Both the position numbers and the translations under genes were made by a program. Positions 10,025 to 20,931 of a stretch of 64,000 nucleotides of DNA are shown in pieces. The stretch spans positions 1,781,217,966-1,781,281,965 of the forward strand of contig NC_056743.1 of assembly GCF_019279795.1 (NCBI RefSeq), read 5' to 3'. Each line of letters starts with the position of its first letter. Positions within the stretch are counted from its first letter, which is position 1. The notes below the pieces were generated by a model that saw only the letters and a program-made list of their open reading frames with translations, had not been told where the DNA came from and did not search any database. The DNA comes from Protopterus annectens (Eukaryota; Chordata; Ceratodontiformes; Protopteridae).

Positions 10025-11925
10025 AACAGAAAGAAAAGGATTCGAATCCAGTACCATCTGGCCCCAAAAAGAAAAGTATCAATGGATTAACACATGCTCC
10101 CACAGAGTCAGTCAAGTAACAGGTGCATTTCATAGACTTAATACTGTCAGAGTTTAGCAAAGCAGTGCGCAAACAGGTACATCTCTCATGTGTATACGCT
10201 TTGCTAATTGTTGCAGAATGGAAAACTGCATATTATTAAGTATTACTGCTATTTATTGCCCGTTTCTTGTATCTTGTGTATGAGATGACATTACAAGTAG
10301 AAACTTTAAAAAAATGAAGGTGGTATTTCACACTACGTCACATATTTACAATATAGCCATGTGTTCCTCCCCCTTCCCCCAAGCACTGCAACCCTGGTGT
10401 CTCAGTACATTTTCCACAAATATATCACTTGCACTACAGAAAGCAAGATCAAATGTTGTATCATATGCAATGGACATCAATCTGGTAACATGCAGAACTA
10501 CAACTATTGATCCATAAGCCTAACAAGCCTTATCTGCAAGGCTAGGGAAGGGATCAGCATGGACCTTATCTGCAAGGACATAGGTGACCTTCATCACACT
10601 TGAGTTGACCCATGTTGTGTTTGTCAAGGAGAGCTATTGCTTATTAAACCTCATGGACTTCTTTGATATTGACCCTGAAGACATGGATGATAGATAACAG
10701 GACATACCACCTATGTTCAGTTATACAGGACCTTTGACAATATCCCCCATTCATGTCTCATAGTGAAAATGTCCCATCTATGAATTAAGCCATACAGTAC
10801 TAGCTGCATAGCCAACTGGCTCACCAACAGAACACATACTCTCAAAGTTAGTGACTGCACTTCCCTACTAGCCACTTAGCAATGGAATACCCCAAAGATC
10901 TGTGCTGGGCCCTCAACTGTGTGGTAATTGCTTCCCTAAAGCTCAGGCAATAGTAGTTGGCCTGTGGTGTACCACATTTGCAGATGATTGTTAATTGGAC
11001 ACAGTCATATAGATTCACCCAGTGATGGCAACATATGACACAAGGGGCTGACAGACACAAATGATTAGTGCTAAACTCACAAACTGAACCTTACAGCAAA
11101 CAATGCCTCGTTGTCCCCTTTGGCAGTGAAGTACTTCTACTAATTATGATATACGTAGCAGCCTCTCAGCTCAAACACAGTGTTGTGAGACTTGTGAACA
11201 CATGTTCATAGCAATCTAAACTTTCATCACTATGTATCCATAATGGTGAGACACACATTCTGCATTGAGCATATCATACATATAGACATCACATCCAAGA
11301 CCAGGGAGGCTGTATCTTTGTTGTACTCCATTCTTATCAAACCACTAATTGAGTACAAGGCTCCCTTTTGTCTGTACCTCAGCAGACAATTGCAAAAAGT
11401 GGGGGAAAATGGAGCTTTGTGACTGGGAGAATGCAGGTCCTCCAAACATCATATACATGGAAAGACTACAAGACCTGTCACTGTAATCAGTATCCTGCAA
11501 GCTGCTGAGAGGTAACCTATGCCTGACCTGCAGAGAAGTCTCAGACCCTGCCCTACTGGAAATGTTCGACATCTGCAAATCATGTGGGACAGGAGTAACT
11601 TAGCACAGGCTTCTTAGCCTAGCCTGTGAAATCAAAAGATCATGCAGAGGAGGCAGTTATATCCCCCAGTGACTCACAGTCCTCTGTTACAGGCTCCCAC
11701 TGTATGTGAAGCAGTGCTCCTCAATGACCCTGTTCAAGCACAACCTTCACTATTGGTTTGTTGATTGTCAAGTCACCTCTGGGGTCACACCTATGTCCCT
11801 CATGGACAAGCCCAGTTGTTGCTGCTCACAAAATTGCTCTGCTAGCAATGACCATGTAAACATGTTTAATAAGGGTACTTGTGTTTTTCACTCCTAGGCT
11901 TCTATTGCCTCATGTATATAGACAA
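10025..11925 (+). repeat. Right arm of a ~1.9 kb inverted repeat: tRNA-like unit joined to a CR1 fragment
   Basis: Reverse complement of the arm at 4805-6670. On the minus strand 10040-10165 carries the tRNA-like unit with GGATTCGAATCC. Between 10165 and 10505 lies the same non-CR1 sequence as at 6181-6590; for example GTAGTTCTGCATGTTACC reads at 6186 and, inverted, at about 10500. From 10505 to 11925 the plus strand encodes CR1: SLICKARERISMDLICKDIGD near 10520-10580, NWLTNRT near 10815, TFADDC near 10975 and MSLMDKPSCCCSQ near 11790. Numerous stops and frameshifts. Confidence 0.75.
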
Positions 11926-12012
11926 CCTGAAACTGAGGTTATGGATTACCTGCAAAGTGAAGGATTTAGCGTACACAACTTAATTCAGGTAACAACATAA
12001 CAGGATAGAGCA

Positions 12013-12489
12013 ATGGACACCCAAATTAAGGAGAAACCACTGGAGCAGGAAGCAACTAATCAGTTGACATATGAAGATACTTTGGAGCCTCCCACAGGAA
12101 ACCAGTACAAATGTTCAGTTGGAGCAATACAGCAAGGGAAAGAACAGGAAACTGCAGCAACTCTGACACAGTCAATGTTGTGGAGTGATAGTAGAGTGAG
12201 TTCCCATATGAAAGTGCAATGGATGACACAGGGTGAAACTGAAGAGAACACGGCACAGGAAGAAGCTCTAGAACTTTCTATAGGTTCCCTGCAGGAAATG
12301 GCAAACAAAGAATGTGCCCTCAGTTTAGAAGAAAACGATCTAAGAGATGAGTTGCTTGATTTAATAGAGATGGATAGACATATTAAGATCAATGAAAGAA
12401 ATAGACAGCAGAAGGTCAATAAAACCCAAAAAGTTAGAAGTTTGATAAAACAAATGAACACAGTAATTAGGACTGTCCATAGTGATTAA
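12013..12489 (+). CDS. Hypothetical 158-residue ORF, origin unknown
   Basis: An uninterrupted ATG-to-TAA frame with an in-frame stop just upstream (11998-12000), unusual in a region where nearly everything is broken. The protein is hydrophilic and glutamate/glutamine-rich. Its last third is predicted helical and highly charged (LLDLIEMDRHIKINERN, VRSLIKQMNTVI), coiled-coil-like. There is no signal peptide, membrane segment or catalytic motif that I recognise. It lies just outside the right arm of the inverted repeat and tail-to-tail with a minus-strand spliced remnant (12518-13548). It could be a last exon of a transposon accessory protein or a chance survivor. Confidence 0.3.
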   Translation: MDTQIKEKPLEQEATNQLTYEDTLEPPTGNQYKCSVGAIQQGKEQETAATLTQSMLWSDSRVSSHMKVQWMTQGETEENTAQEEALELSIGSLQEMANKECALSLEENDLRDELLDLIEMDRHIKINERNRQQKVNKTQKVRSLIKQMNTVIRTVHSD

Positions 12490-12517
12490 TGCGATATAAC
12501 AGAAGTAAGTAGGATAC

Positions 12518-12739
12518 CTGTCCAATATCTGTGGGCTTAGTGGACTGGGTAGGTGTAGGCCTACTTGCTGTGTCCAATGGAAATGCAGTGGATGGCTGTA
12601 TATACAATCTCTGTGTCAGATTCAACCTCTGCACCCACCGAGTGCATCTCAGTTTAGCCACCATCATCATCAGAGTCTGCTGAAAAATTGACATCATGTG
12701 GCACAAGGCCCACACTCCCACTGTCATGATCATGATCAC
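12518..12739 (-). pseudogene. Exon 3 of a three-exon gene remnant (acidic region)
   Basis: Minus strand, bounded by an acceptor (TTTTTATCACAG) at 12740 and a donor (GACAG/GTATCC) at 12517. Read in the phase set by exon 2, it encodes an acidic stretch DHDHDSGSVGLVPHDVNF then SADSDDDGG, one stop, then EVESDTEIVY. After a frameshift the end becomes Ser/Thr/Pro-rich. The stop and frameshift show it is decayed. The family is unknown; linkers of Harbinger-type Myb-like proteins have similar composition. Confidence 0.4.
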
Positions 12740-12935
12740 CTGTGATAAAAAGCAAGAAACACAGGAATACATTAATACCTGGACTACTATAGTGCAATAC
12801 ATGCTAACAAACTCACAGTGCTGGCACTATTACAGACAATACAGCAATACACACAGCAGGCCTGAGATCAAAATCACACACTACAATATTTCTTTAAATT
12901 TATCGGCAGTACTGACATAAAAATATTTGGCTTAC

Positions 12936-12974
12936 CATCTGCAGGAGACATACATCACTGTACTCCAGATGGTC
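12936..12974 (-). pseudogene. Exon 2 (39 nt) of the same gene remnant
   Basis: A short minus-strand exon flanked by a textbook acceptor (TTTCTTCCAG, plus strand 12975 onward) and donor (ATG/GTAAGCC, plus strand 12931-12935). Exon 1 leaves one base of a codon; adding 39 nt leaves one base for exon 3. The joined frame reads through as PSGVQ, a TGA stop, then CMSPADG. The in-phase fit of both introns is the main evidence that this was once a real spliced gene. Confidence 0.4.
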
Positions 12975-13134
12975 CTGGAAGAAATAATGCAAAAGGTAAG
13001 GGCAACATCATCACAATTAACAGTAACACATGGGAGTAATGCATTTACCCCTTTATATGTGAATTAACTCTACTTTCAAGAAGAATGTGCCTGACAACTC
13101 TAAACTAAGCTTATAACTGTAGCAATCTTTAATC

Positions 13135-13160
13135 CCCCCCCCACAAAAAAAAAAAAAAAA
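13135..13160. repeat. Poly-C / poly-A simple sequence
   Basis: C-run followed by an A-run, in the intron between exons 1 and 2 of the minus-strand remnant. Confidence 0.9.
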
Positions 13161-13238
13161 CATGTGACACAAAATTAACATTCATTTTAATTGTTTTACT
13201 ATAAAACAGTATCCAGCTATTCAGATAATAAGGCCTAC

Positions 13239-13548
13239 CTGGAAGCTCCTCCTGGGATGTGTTTGCTATCTCGGACAGTATTGCTCCCACATCCAGCACA
13301 TGTTGTACTGCACTGTCCTGGGAGCCGTCTAGATTTCAGAGATTTGTCAGGGACTCCTCAATGGGGTAAGTGGTGGTCCCAAGCAGAACCTCCCCTGGAT
13401 TTGGCCATGGGCAACTGCAGCTGCTCGCCTCCTTGCAGATGTGATAATGGCAGTGGCCCTGTGGTGCACCTGTTCATATGTTCTGCCATGGCCACCCACA
13501 GCAATGAAGTCCTGCACAATCTACTGCCAGACTCACAGCTTCTGTGAC
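13239..13548 (-). pseudogene. Exon 1 (or internal exon) of the same gene remnant
   Basis: Minus strand; ends at a donor CCAG/GTAGGC (plus strand 13233-13238). The last 35 codons look protein-like: NLDGSQDSAVQHVLDVGA then ILSEIANTSQEELP, a helix followed by a Gly/Pro linker. A TGA lies just before this and another stop about 60 codons earlier. The upstream part is cut by a MITE that begins near 13549. Product unknown. Confidence 0.35.
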
Positions 13549-13896
13549 CTTCACATGGTCGACTTTTCACCAAGTCGACTTTCATATGGCCGAGACCATA
13601 TGATCGAATTTTGAAAAGCCAACCATGGGGAACCGCTATCTCCGTACAGTGTGCAATGGTAAAATTTCCCTCTTCTGCACTTCAGTCCGATCTTGGAGTT
13701 GTATATTTAAGTTTCGGGGGGGGGGGGGTGAAGCCCCCCCATGGGGGGTGTAGGGTGGCGTAGCCTCCCTGATAAAAGTTTAAGGTAAGTGTTTGTTGTG
13801 TTTTTTGTGTTTATTTTACATGGTCAGCTTTCCGAAGTCAATCATATGGTCTCAGCCATATGAAGTTGACTTTCTGAAAAGTCGACCATGTAAAGT
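13549..13896. mobile_element. Foldback MITE with GTCGAC-rich arms and G-rich core
   Basis: Left end CTTCACATGGTCGACTTTTC and right end, reversed, CTTTACATGGTCGACTTTTC. The arms continue with matching GTCGACTT, CATATGGCCGAGACCATATG and similar words for about 75 bp. The centre (13669-13770) has CGATCTTGGAGTTGTATATTTA followed by a 13-base G run and GAAGCCCCCCCATGGGGGG, the same core as the elements near 14.4 and 35.8 kb. No ORF; non-autonomous. No clean target duplication visible. Confidence 0.65.
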
Positions 13897-13994
13897 AGAA
13901 CATATATGTATATATTTACTGCTCTGTACTAAATGTAATTAAAGAGGACGAGATGAATTTCATTTGGGAATTATATTCATAAACACACATCGCA

Positions 13995-14001
13995 ATGTAT
14001 G

Positions 14002-14058
<57 letters not shown>

Positions 14059-14094
14059 TTGTGTGTGTGTGTGTGTGTGCTTGTGTGTGTGTGT
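13995..14094. repeat. (TA)n then (GT)n microsatellite
   Basis: GTAT units, about 24 AT units, then a GT run with single interruptions. Confidence 0.98.
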
Positions 14095-14109
14095 TTATGA
14101 GGATCTACT

Positions 14110-14645
14110 TCAGTTGATCAAGTTACCACAATATCAAAACCGAAATATCGAGATGAGAACATTGAATGGACAAAAGAACGATGACTAACAAAACTAAAAG
14201 TTACAAGATCGAACCATCGTGTCACATTACGTACCAGCATAGCACTAAACCGGATGGAGTTTTAAAGTTTCTCAAGATGTAATAACATCCACAACTGTAT
14301 GTACATTCTTATGCATAAAACTGACAAACCAGCTACCTTTATTTTTTTATTTTATTTTTTTTTTTTATGTTTATGCAGAGGGGCAAGCCCCTCTACACCC
14401 CAACACCCCCTGCAAATTATATATACCAACTCAGAGATCGCACTATAGTGGGAAAAGGGTGAATTTGTTGAACCTCACTGTACTGTGATCTCTATTGAAA
14501 AGTTACAAGGTTTAAAAAAAAAAATTATATGCAATATCTGCAGCTGGTTTTTCGGTGTCTTGACTTTTGGGTTTGTGCACATTTGTTGTTCTAACATTTC
14601 AATGTTGCTTTCAGTTTCAGTGTTATAGTAACTCAATCAACTGAT
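14110..14645. mobile_element. MITE with CAGTTGAT termini and the shared G/C-rich core
   Basis: Left terminus CAGTTGATCAAGTTACC and right terminus, reversed, CAGTTGATTGAGTTACT, extending as an imperfect inverted repeat of about 55 bp. The interior at 14366-14451 has TTTATGCAGAGGGGCAAGCC, CCTCTACACCCC and ATATACCAACTCAGAGATCG, the same core as in the 35.6-36.1 kb element. No coding capacity. Confidence 0.6.
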
Positions 14646-14668
14646 AGGGACCCATATATGTGTGTGCG

Positions 14669-14672
<4 letters not shown>

Positions 14673-14729
<57 letters not shown>
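14673..14729. repeat. (TA)n microsatellite
   Basis: About 27 TA units. Confidence 0.98.
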
Positions 14730-14730
<1 letters not shown>

Positions 14731-15330
14731 GGATCTAACCAGATTTGGTCAACTTTACAGATAGTCAGTAGTTGTGGGAGATTGACAGTACCTGGGTAGG
14801 GGAACATTTCCTTTCCCTGGGGATTGCACAAACTTCGAGTCAGTATGTATAATTAGTGGGGGTCGTGGGGTACAGGGTGACTTGCCCCCCTCAAAAAACT
14901 GGTATTTTAAGGTTGTATGCACCAGAGTTCTCGCTCATTGCATGCATAGTAGGACATCAACATTTTTGCTTTCATTGGTTTACCTTCAGGATGTCGACAT
15001 TCATGTTTTTAACCAACTGAAGGTAAATCATATGTATATCTAGGTCTAGTGAAAAACTAAAGGTAAATCAAACCTATATCTATACCTATATATCCATCTA
15101 TCTAGGTCTAGTGAAAAAAAATCTAAAGACCCAAATGTTGACATTCATAATGTCGACCACAAAACATTGACAATGCAAATTTTGACAAATGACTACACAT
15201 GAGCTGAGCAATAACCACTACACCTTCAAAATTAAAAAAAAAAAAAACAGGCAAAAGCATTATTTTCATGGGGAGGAGGGCAAGCCTTCCTACACTCCCC
15301 TACCATCCTCCATCTCTTTTTTTGCATTTT
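14730..15330. mobile_element. Further worn MITE-like copies with the G/C-rich core
   Basis: 14845-14895 has GAGTCAGTATGTATAATTAG then GGGGTACAGGGTGACTTGCC, an inverted-orientation match to the core. 15262-15310 has ATGGGGAGGAGGGCAAGCC then TTCCTACACTCCCC, a direct match. Words of the type TGTCGACATTCAT (14994, 15138) recur between them like the repeated words in the arms of neighbouring elements. Ends not resolved. Confidence 0.4.
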
Positions 15331-17029
15331 TGAACAGATACTGCCTAGTACATTGATTCTGTATGTTCCACTTTGCAGCAAGTTGCTAATTATTTTTTCT
15401 TTCTTTAGCCTTTGTAACCCTCCTATTGTTGCTTAATATTTCTCTCATCTGAGGGGGATTAATAATTTTCCACTTAACAAGTTATAGCTTTTTTCGACAC
15501 CATCAGTAACAATTTAATTGATGTGCACTTTTTTATGTATACCCTTACTCCAGTTCAACAGTTGCCACTGAGCCTCCAGAATAATCCTTATTACTGTTTG
15601 TAGTTCCCCAGTTTCAGACAGAACCGGAAAATATGAATCAATTCCTTTCTGTTCTGTTTCATACGAATCTAGGTAAAATTTCACACTGCAGGACAACTTG
15701 CTGAAACATCGTATTCAGTTCCTCTGGCAGATAAAAATACTTGAGTAGACATTTCTTGATGAAAGCTCTGAACGTTCTAGATCCGGTGGCCCATTTAGGA
15801 GAGTTACATATATCTCAGAATTGTGTTTAATTTAATGCTCTATATATTTTGGAATTGCGTTTCATTTATTGTCCTCATAATTTGATCCTGTCAACCCTCT
15901 ACAAATCTGTTATGGTATATGTCATAAAGCAAGGGTTTGATAATCAAACATAGATCACTGTTAAAGTAGTTAAAACTATATGGGTCCTGCCCTCCCCCCC
16001 CCCCACAACAAGCCAGGTTCTGAAAGCTAAGGGTGCGTTTTGGATGTTCCAACTGTCAGAAGCTCAAGCAGAGCTCCTTAAAAAGACAGTTGGGGCATGA
16101 AAAATGTCAGAGCTTTTTACCGCTAAAGAGAGCTCTCGTTCAATGGTCCCCATGGACCTGCTCCTCAGCTAACAAACTTCAAGAGCTGGGCAGATAAGTT
16201 CCCACTGGTGAAAACCTTCCACTGTATTTTATTTTATGAGGAAGACAGGTATTTTCCCATCAAAATGATGAGTTTTAGTATGAAAACAGCAATTTTGGGC
16301 AATGCTTTTCATTTCTAATGAGCTTGTTACATGCATGCATGTTTGTGTGAACTTTTTGTGAAAAGTTTTTCTTTGACTAAAATAATTTTATCTCGATTTG
16401 GAAGTTTTGTGCATTTGGGGCAGAATATTGTACCTGTGGGGGACTGTCAGTGGTTTACTTTTCTCAGAACTGTGTGTTTTTTTGCTTACACTTTTCCATC
16501 TCATCCAAGCTTCATTCCCTAGTTTCTGTCTCTCTTCCTTGGCTTATGTATGGACCAACACCTAGTCTCTATGGTAGTACCCTACCTGCACACAAAAGAA
16601 GACAGTTGCAAAGGAATCTTTGGAAGTCAGGGCAGCTCTTACTCTGCCTCAGTTGCAAGTGGGTGACTCTACTGTGGCATTTTGTTGTTCCTCAGAATAC
16701 CCATCTTTTTCCCACAGTCCTGTTGGTGTAGCTTTTTCAGCCACCAAAGACTGGGGATAGTCATATCCTCTGTGGCAGGCAATGGACAGCTACTTTTGCC
16801 AGTGTCAGAGGAAGGGTCTTCACTTGGCCGAGATAGGGATGTGGAAGCTGGGACCATAGTGCTTACTATAAGTCAGTCTGATTTCAGGTAGAGTGTGCAT
16901 AGTGAGAAAAACTTACAGTCTCATGTTTCTATTTCTATGGACAGGGCAAACGTACTGTGATTTGTCAAGGAACTCATTTTTCAGTCAAGAAAAATAAATA
17001 AGTTCCGTCCCTCTCTGACATGGAATTTC
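15331..17029. other. Unassigned, possibly left end of the DIRS element
   Basis: A 60-codon minus-strand frame at 15514-15696 has no motif I recognise. A C-run lies at 15991-16003. GCTCTTTA/AGAGCT-rich sequence at 16030-16150 and the stretch 16870-16960 may belong to the 5' terminal repeat of the DIRS copy that follows, but I could not match the inverted repeat with confidence. Confidence 0.3.
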
Positions 17030-20000
17030 ACTCAGAAGATCAGATATTACAGGGGGATGTTGTACTTCAGGAAGTTCTTCTCATTCAGCGTCTACTGATT
17101 CTGAGGAAAATATGTCATCAGATGTCTTTGCTGAAGAGATTTCTTTTTCTCTGTCTTTATCTAAGATAGAATAGTGTTCTCAGTGGGACCTGACTGAACT
17201 TCCTATGGCACAAAAATATATTATGATTTATTTCAGTTAGAGATACCTAAAGCTGCAATTATCCCTCCTGGCTTGTCCAAAAAGTCTGACAAGTTATAGA
17301 AGACAACCCAGACTCACTATTACCTCATTTCTAAACCTAAGGCAGACCCAGCAGGTATTCTTCTATCCAAATTTGTTTCTGCTGCATAGGCATTTGCTGC
17401 TAACCCCATTCCCCCTACAAGGATGGGGAAGCAATGGATAAGATGAGGAAGACAAATGCATTATTCCAGCATCTTTAACTTTCAGAATTTTAAACTGTCA
17501 AGCTCATATGTTAAGGTTTTTATTGTTATAGTTTAAGAATATGCAGAAGTTAATGGTAAACCTTTTTCTGTTGTAAACATCTCATTAAATGCTTCTGTAA
17601 CAGTTATTTCTAATATCAGTAAACGTATTCTAAAGTGTGCCTATGATGTTGCTGATTCTTCCTCCAGGGCTGCTACATCTGTATCGGGTTTGAGGACATT
17701 TGTTTGGGCTCATTCTCAAAATGTTCTCAGTGATGATAAATCTAAGAATTTAAAACCTCCCTTGGCTAAAGAGGCTCTGTTTGGCCTTTATGCAGCTAAA
17801 CTGCTTAAGAAGTGTGATGACAGGAGAAAAGCAATTCAAGAAGTGTTTCAGATTTTTCAGTTCTCCTTTTTCAGAGCAAATAGTGATTCTTCTTCTCATC
17901 GGTGCCTCCCCCAAAAAGCAGTTTAATCAATAAGGAGCCAGCAAACATGTTTTTGAAAAAGCAATGGAAAGTAGGATCTAAAAGGAAAGGAGAAGCCTAT
18001 AAAAATGAAGGACAATTCTCTTAGTAAGCATGGCTATCCAACTGTTTAGGCCCCTCCCCCACTCAGGCAACCTTTGTGTCTCTGAGATTTCACATTCTCT
18101 CATGACATCAGATTGTTTCAGACAGCTGGGTTCTGAAGGTAATCCACTGGAGGTATGCATCTCAGTGGGAATCCCTCCTCCCTTTTCAATGGATTTCATC
18201 TTGTCCAGGGAAGCAGACCTCTCTATTTCTTCTCATCCAGCAAAGCATGATATCTCTGGGAGTCATAGAACCTCTGCCCTCCAATCTCCTAGGAAATAAT
18301 TGTTGTCATTTCCTGGTGGCTTCTACTAGATATTTATTTTCTAGACATTCACTATGTTATCTGTTCAGCCTCTTTTACCTCTGATTTCCCCCTGTAGCTT
18401 TCATGGTAAAGTTTGATCTAAAGGATGCCTACTGTATCAGCACATCCCCATTGCATAGCATTTCAGGCATTTCTTAAGATTTGCTGTATCTGGCTTACAT
18501 TATCAGTTTTTTGTTTTACCCTTTGGTTTTTCAGTGTACCAAGGTTATTCACAAAATACCTAGCACCAACATTGGCTTTATTCACATTTTTCCATATTTG
18601 TACGATTGCCTTATCTTTGCAGACTCTTTTTTTTTCAGCTGTCAAAAGTCTGTAGCAACTGTTCAGGAATGTCTACTCAGTCTGAGTTTTCCAATAAACT
18701 TTCAGAAGTCTTCTCTCATCCCTTTTCACAGATTGATTTTTCTGGTATGTTTGTCGAACTCTGCCTTGGAAACAGCCTTTCTTCCAAAAGGCAAAGTAAA
18801 CATGTTTCCACAGCTTTTCCTGAGTTTCTCCAGTCTAAACCATGCATTTGCAGGGGATTTTCTTAGGCTTCTGGGTTTCATGGCATTGATCATTCTCATG
18901 CTTTCACCTGGCCAGACTACACATGAGGAAAATAAAACAGTATCTTAGGTAAGTCTGGACTCAGCAGCTACTCTACTTATCCTTTCAGGCTCAGTTTTGG
19001 GGTTTGCAAAGATGGACGTCGGATAGTGTATAGGCCAAATAGTATGCAATCTTGGTCTTCCATTCTCCCTTCCAATGCCGTTCCATACCTCTTAACCTCT
19101 TAGAGCAAGAAATCTGGACAAATCTATAAAAAATGGGGGGACAGAGGCCCAAAAATAGGGACACTTTTTAAATATTGCTCTTACAAACTTAGAAAGTTGA
19201 TAAAATAACAGGTTTTGCATTAGCATGAATTTTTTTGAAGGGTCTGAAGTCTGAAACTCAATTTCATCAGAGCAAAGCATAGTGACAGACAAGTTAAGAA
19301 GGACTGGGCCAGACCATCACAAATGGAAATTGAACAAAGGTGTCTTCTAGGAACTGATCTAGTCATGCGGAACACGTCAAGCAGATTTTTCTGTCTCCTT
19401 TCAAAACAGACAACAAAGGAAATTTTGTTCCAGAACTCCTTTCAAGCTGGCATGTTAAACAGGTGCATTTTAATTTCCATGGAGGGGAATGTTCCTTCAT
19501 GCATTTCCAGCCTTTCCACTGATATTCACAACGATTCTAAAAATTCATATGGATACAACAAAAATCACTTTGGTGACTCCATTTTGGCTCATGCAACATT
19601 GGTTCTCCTTCATATGGAATTGACCTAGGGCAATTTCCACAAGTTTTTTCAGAGACTGGATCTAGACAGGGGAAATTTGATCCATCCCAGTATCGATCAA
19701 CTTCAATTGACTGCCTTGTTGATTCAGTTCTAATATACTTCAGGTGTTTATTTCTTGATTACATTTATCAGGTACTAATGGAGACAAGAAAGCCAGTTAT
19801 TAAAAAATCCTTTGTTGGTAAGTGGAATAGATCTTTCTAGATGGTGCCTAACCAGTAACCAGAGGCCTACCAGAGATTTTTATAGCATTGGCGCTCAAAT
19901 ATTTGTGTGAGTTATTTTCTTCTGACCTCTCTTATTCCTCTGTAACAGTTAATTTTGTAGTTATTTCAGCATGTCTGTCCATGGATCCTCCTCTTTCTTC

Positions 20001-20875
20001 TCTGTAGTGAAATAGTTTCTGAAAGGAATTTTACACCTTACAGGTCCTCATAAACAGGTTGCTCTTCCTTAGGATCTCAACTTTGTGCTGGGGAAGTTGA
20101 CTCGGTTATCATATGAACCTGCCCATGATGTTAATTTAAGGTTTTTGGAAAACTGTAATCATCACTGCTCTCATCTTCAAAAAGAGTATCTGATTTGCAA
20201 GTTCTCACTATGAGTGAGCCCTACCTGTTTTCCATAGGGATAGGGTCTGCTTAAAAACAAAGCCCAAATTCATACCCAAAGTGGTTTCAGAGTTTACCTT
20301 GAATTAAGCCATCAATTTCCCAATTTTCTACCCAAAACTAAAATCCAGGGAGAAAGGATTTTGCATAATCTGGGAGTGTATAGATAGCTCAGGCTCTTTC
20401 TCAATTGAACTAAACCTGTTAGAAAAGCTAACAAGATATTCATTTCATGGAAAGGGACAAAAAAGGAACATCCTGTGTATAAACAGACAATTTGTAGGTA
20501 GTTGTCCTCAGCTATCATTTTTTTGTTATTACCACCATGGTAAATTCATTCTAGACAATATCAAAACACATACTACTAGTTCCTTGTCTTCTTTGATGGC
20601 ATACTGGAAAGGGGTGGACTCTAGAAGCATTCTAGAGGCAGCTATATGGTCTTATGTACATACTTTTGCAAAGCATTATGTACTGGATTCTTTTTCTAAG
20701 TCCATCTCAAACTTTAGTAAGACCATTCTCTAGCGGCTTCTGAATCCATATATATCCTTTTCCCAGGTTGGATAGGTTTTGGTAATCAAGCCATATAGCC
20801 AAAGGGTTACTGCAGCAGTGGGAAGGATAAATATAGCACAGATGTGTAAATTGCACTTACCCATAGTGATAGATT
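17030..20875 (+). mobile_element. DIRS-type tyrosine-recombinase retrotransposon, copy 1
   Basis: A decayed but nearly full-order DIRS element. Gag-like region: 17640-17940, including LRTFVWAHSQNVLSDD and EALFGLYAAKLLKK. Reverse transcriptase: 18400-18750, with FDLKDAY at 18412-18432, then HIPI, FLRFA, LPFG and a damaged YLDD box near 18598 (reads YLYD). A worn RNase H stretch follows to about 19650. The tyrosine recombinase region (19760-20740) ends with HTFAKHYVLD at 20658-20687, the motif around the catalytic Tyr. DIRS elements integrate through the recombinase and do not use an integrase or APE endonuclease. Stops throughout; inactive. Confidence 0.8.
19090..19310. other. Possible foreign insert within DIRS copy 1
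   Basis: GGACAAATCTATAAAAAATG then GGGGGGACAGAGGCCC..ATAGGGACACTT differs in base composition from the flanking DIRS coding sequence and does not translate into RT or RNase H. It may be a short unrelated repeat. Confidence 0.3.
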
Positions 20876-20880
20876 ATAGA

Positions 20881-20931
20881 CTAGATTAGATTAGATTAGA
20901 TTAGATTAGATTAGATTAGATTAGATTAGAT
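20881..20931. repeat. (ATTAG)n microsatellite
   Basis: About ten pentanucleotide units, directly at the 3' end of DIRS copy 1. Confidence 0.98.

Noticed and set aside
12060-12461. 133-codon hydrophobic frame on the minus strand
   Set aside because: Antisense of the hydrophilic plus-strand ORF at 12013-12489; Leu/Ile richness comes from reverse Glu/Lys codons.
15514-15696. 60-codon minus-strand frame with protein-like composition
   Set aside because: I could not tie it to a family and its neighbours give no support; kept only as unassigned spacer.
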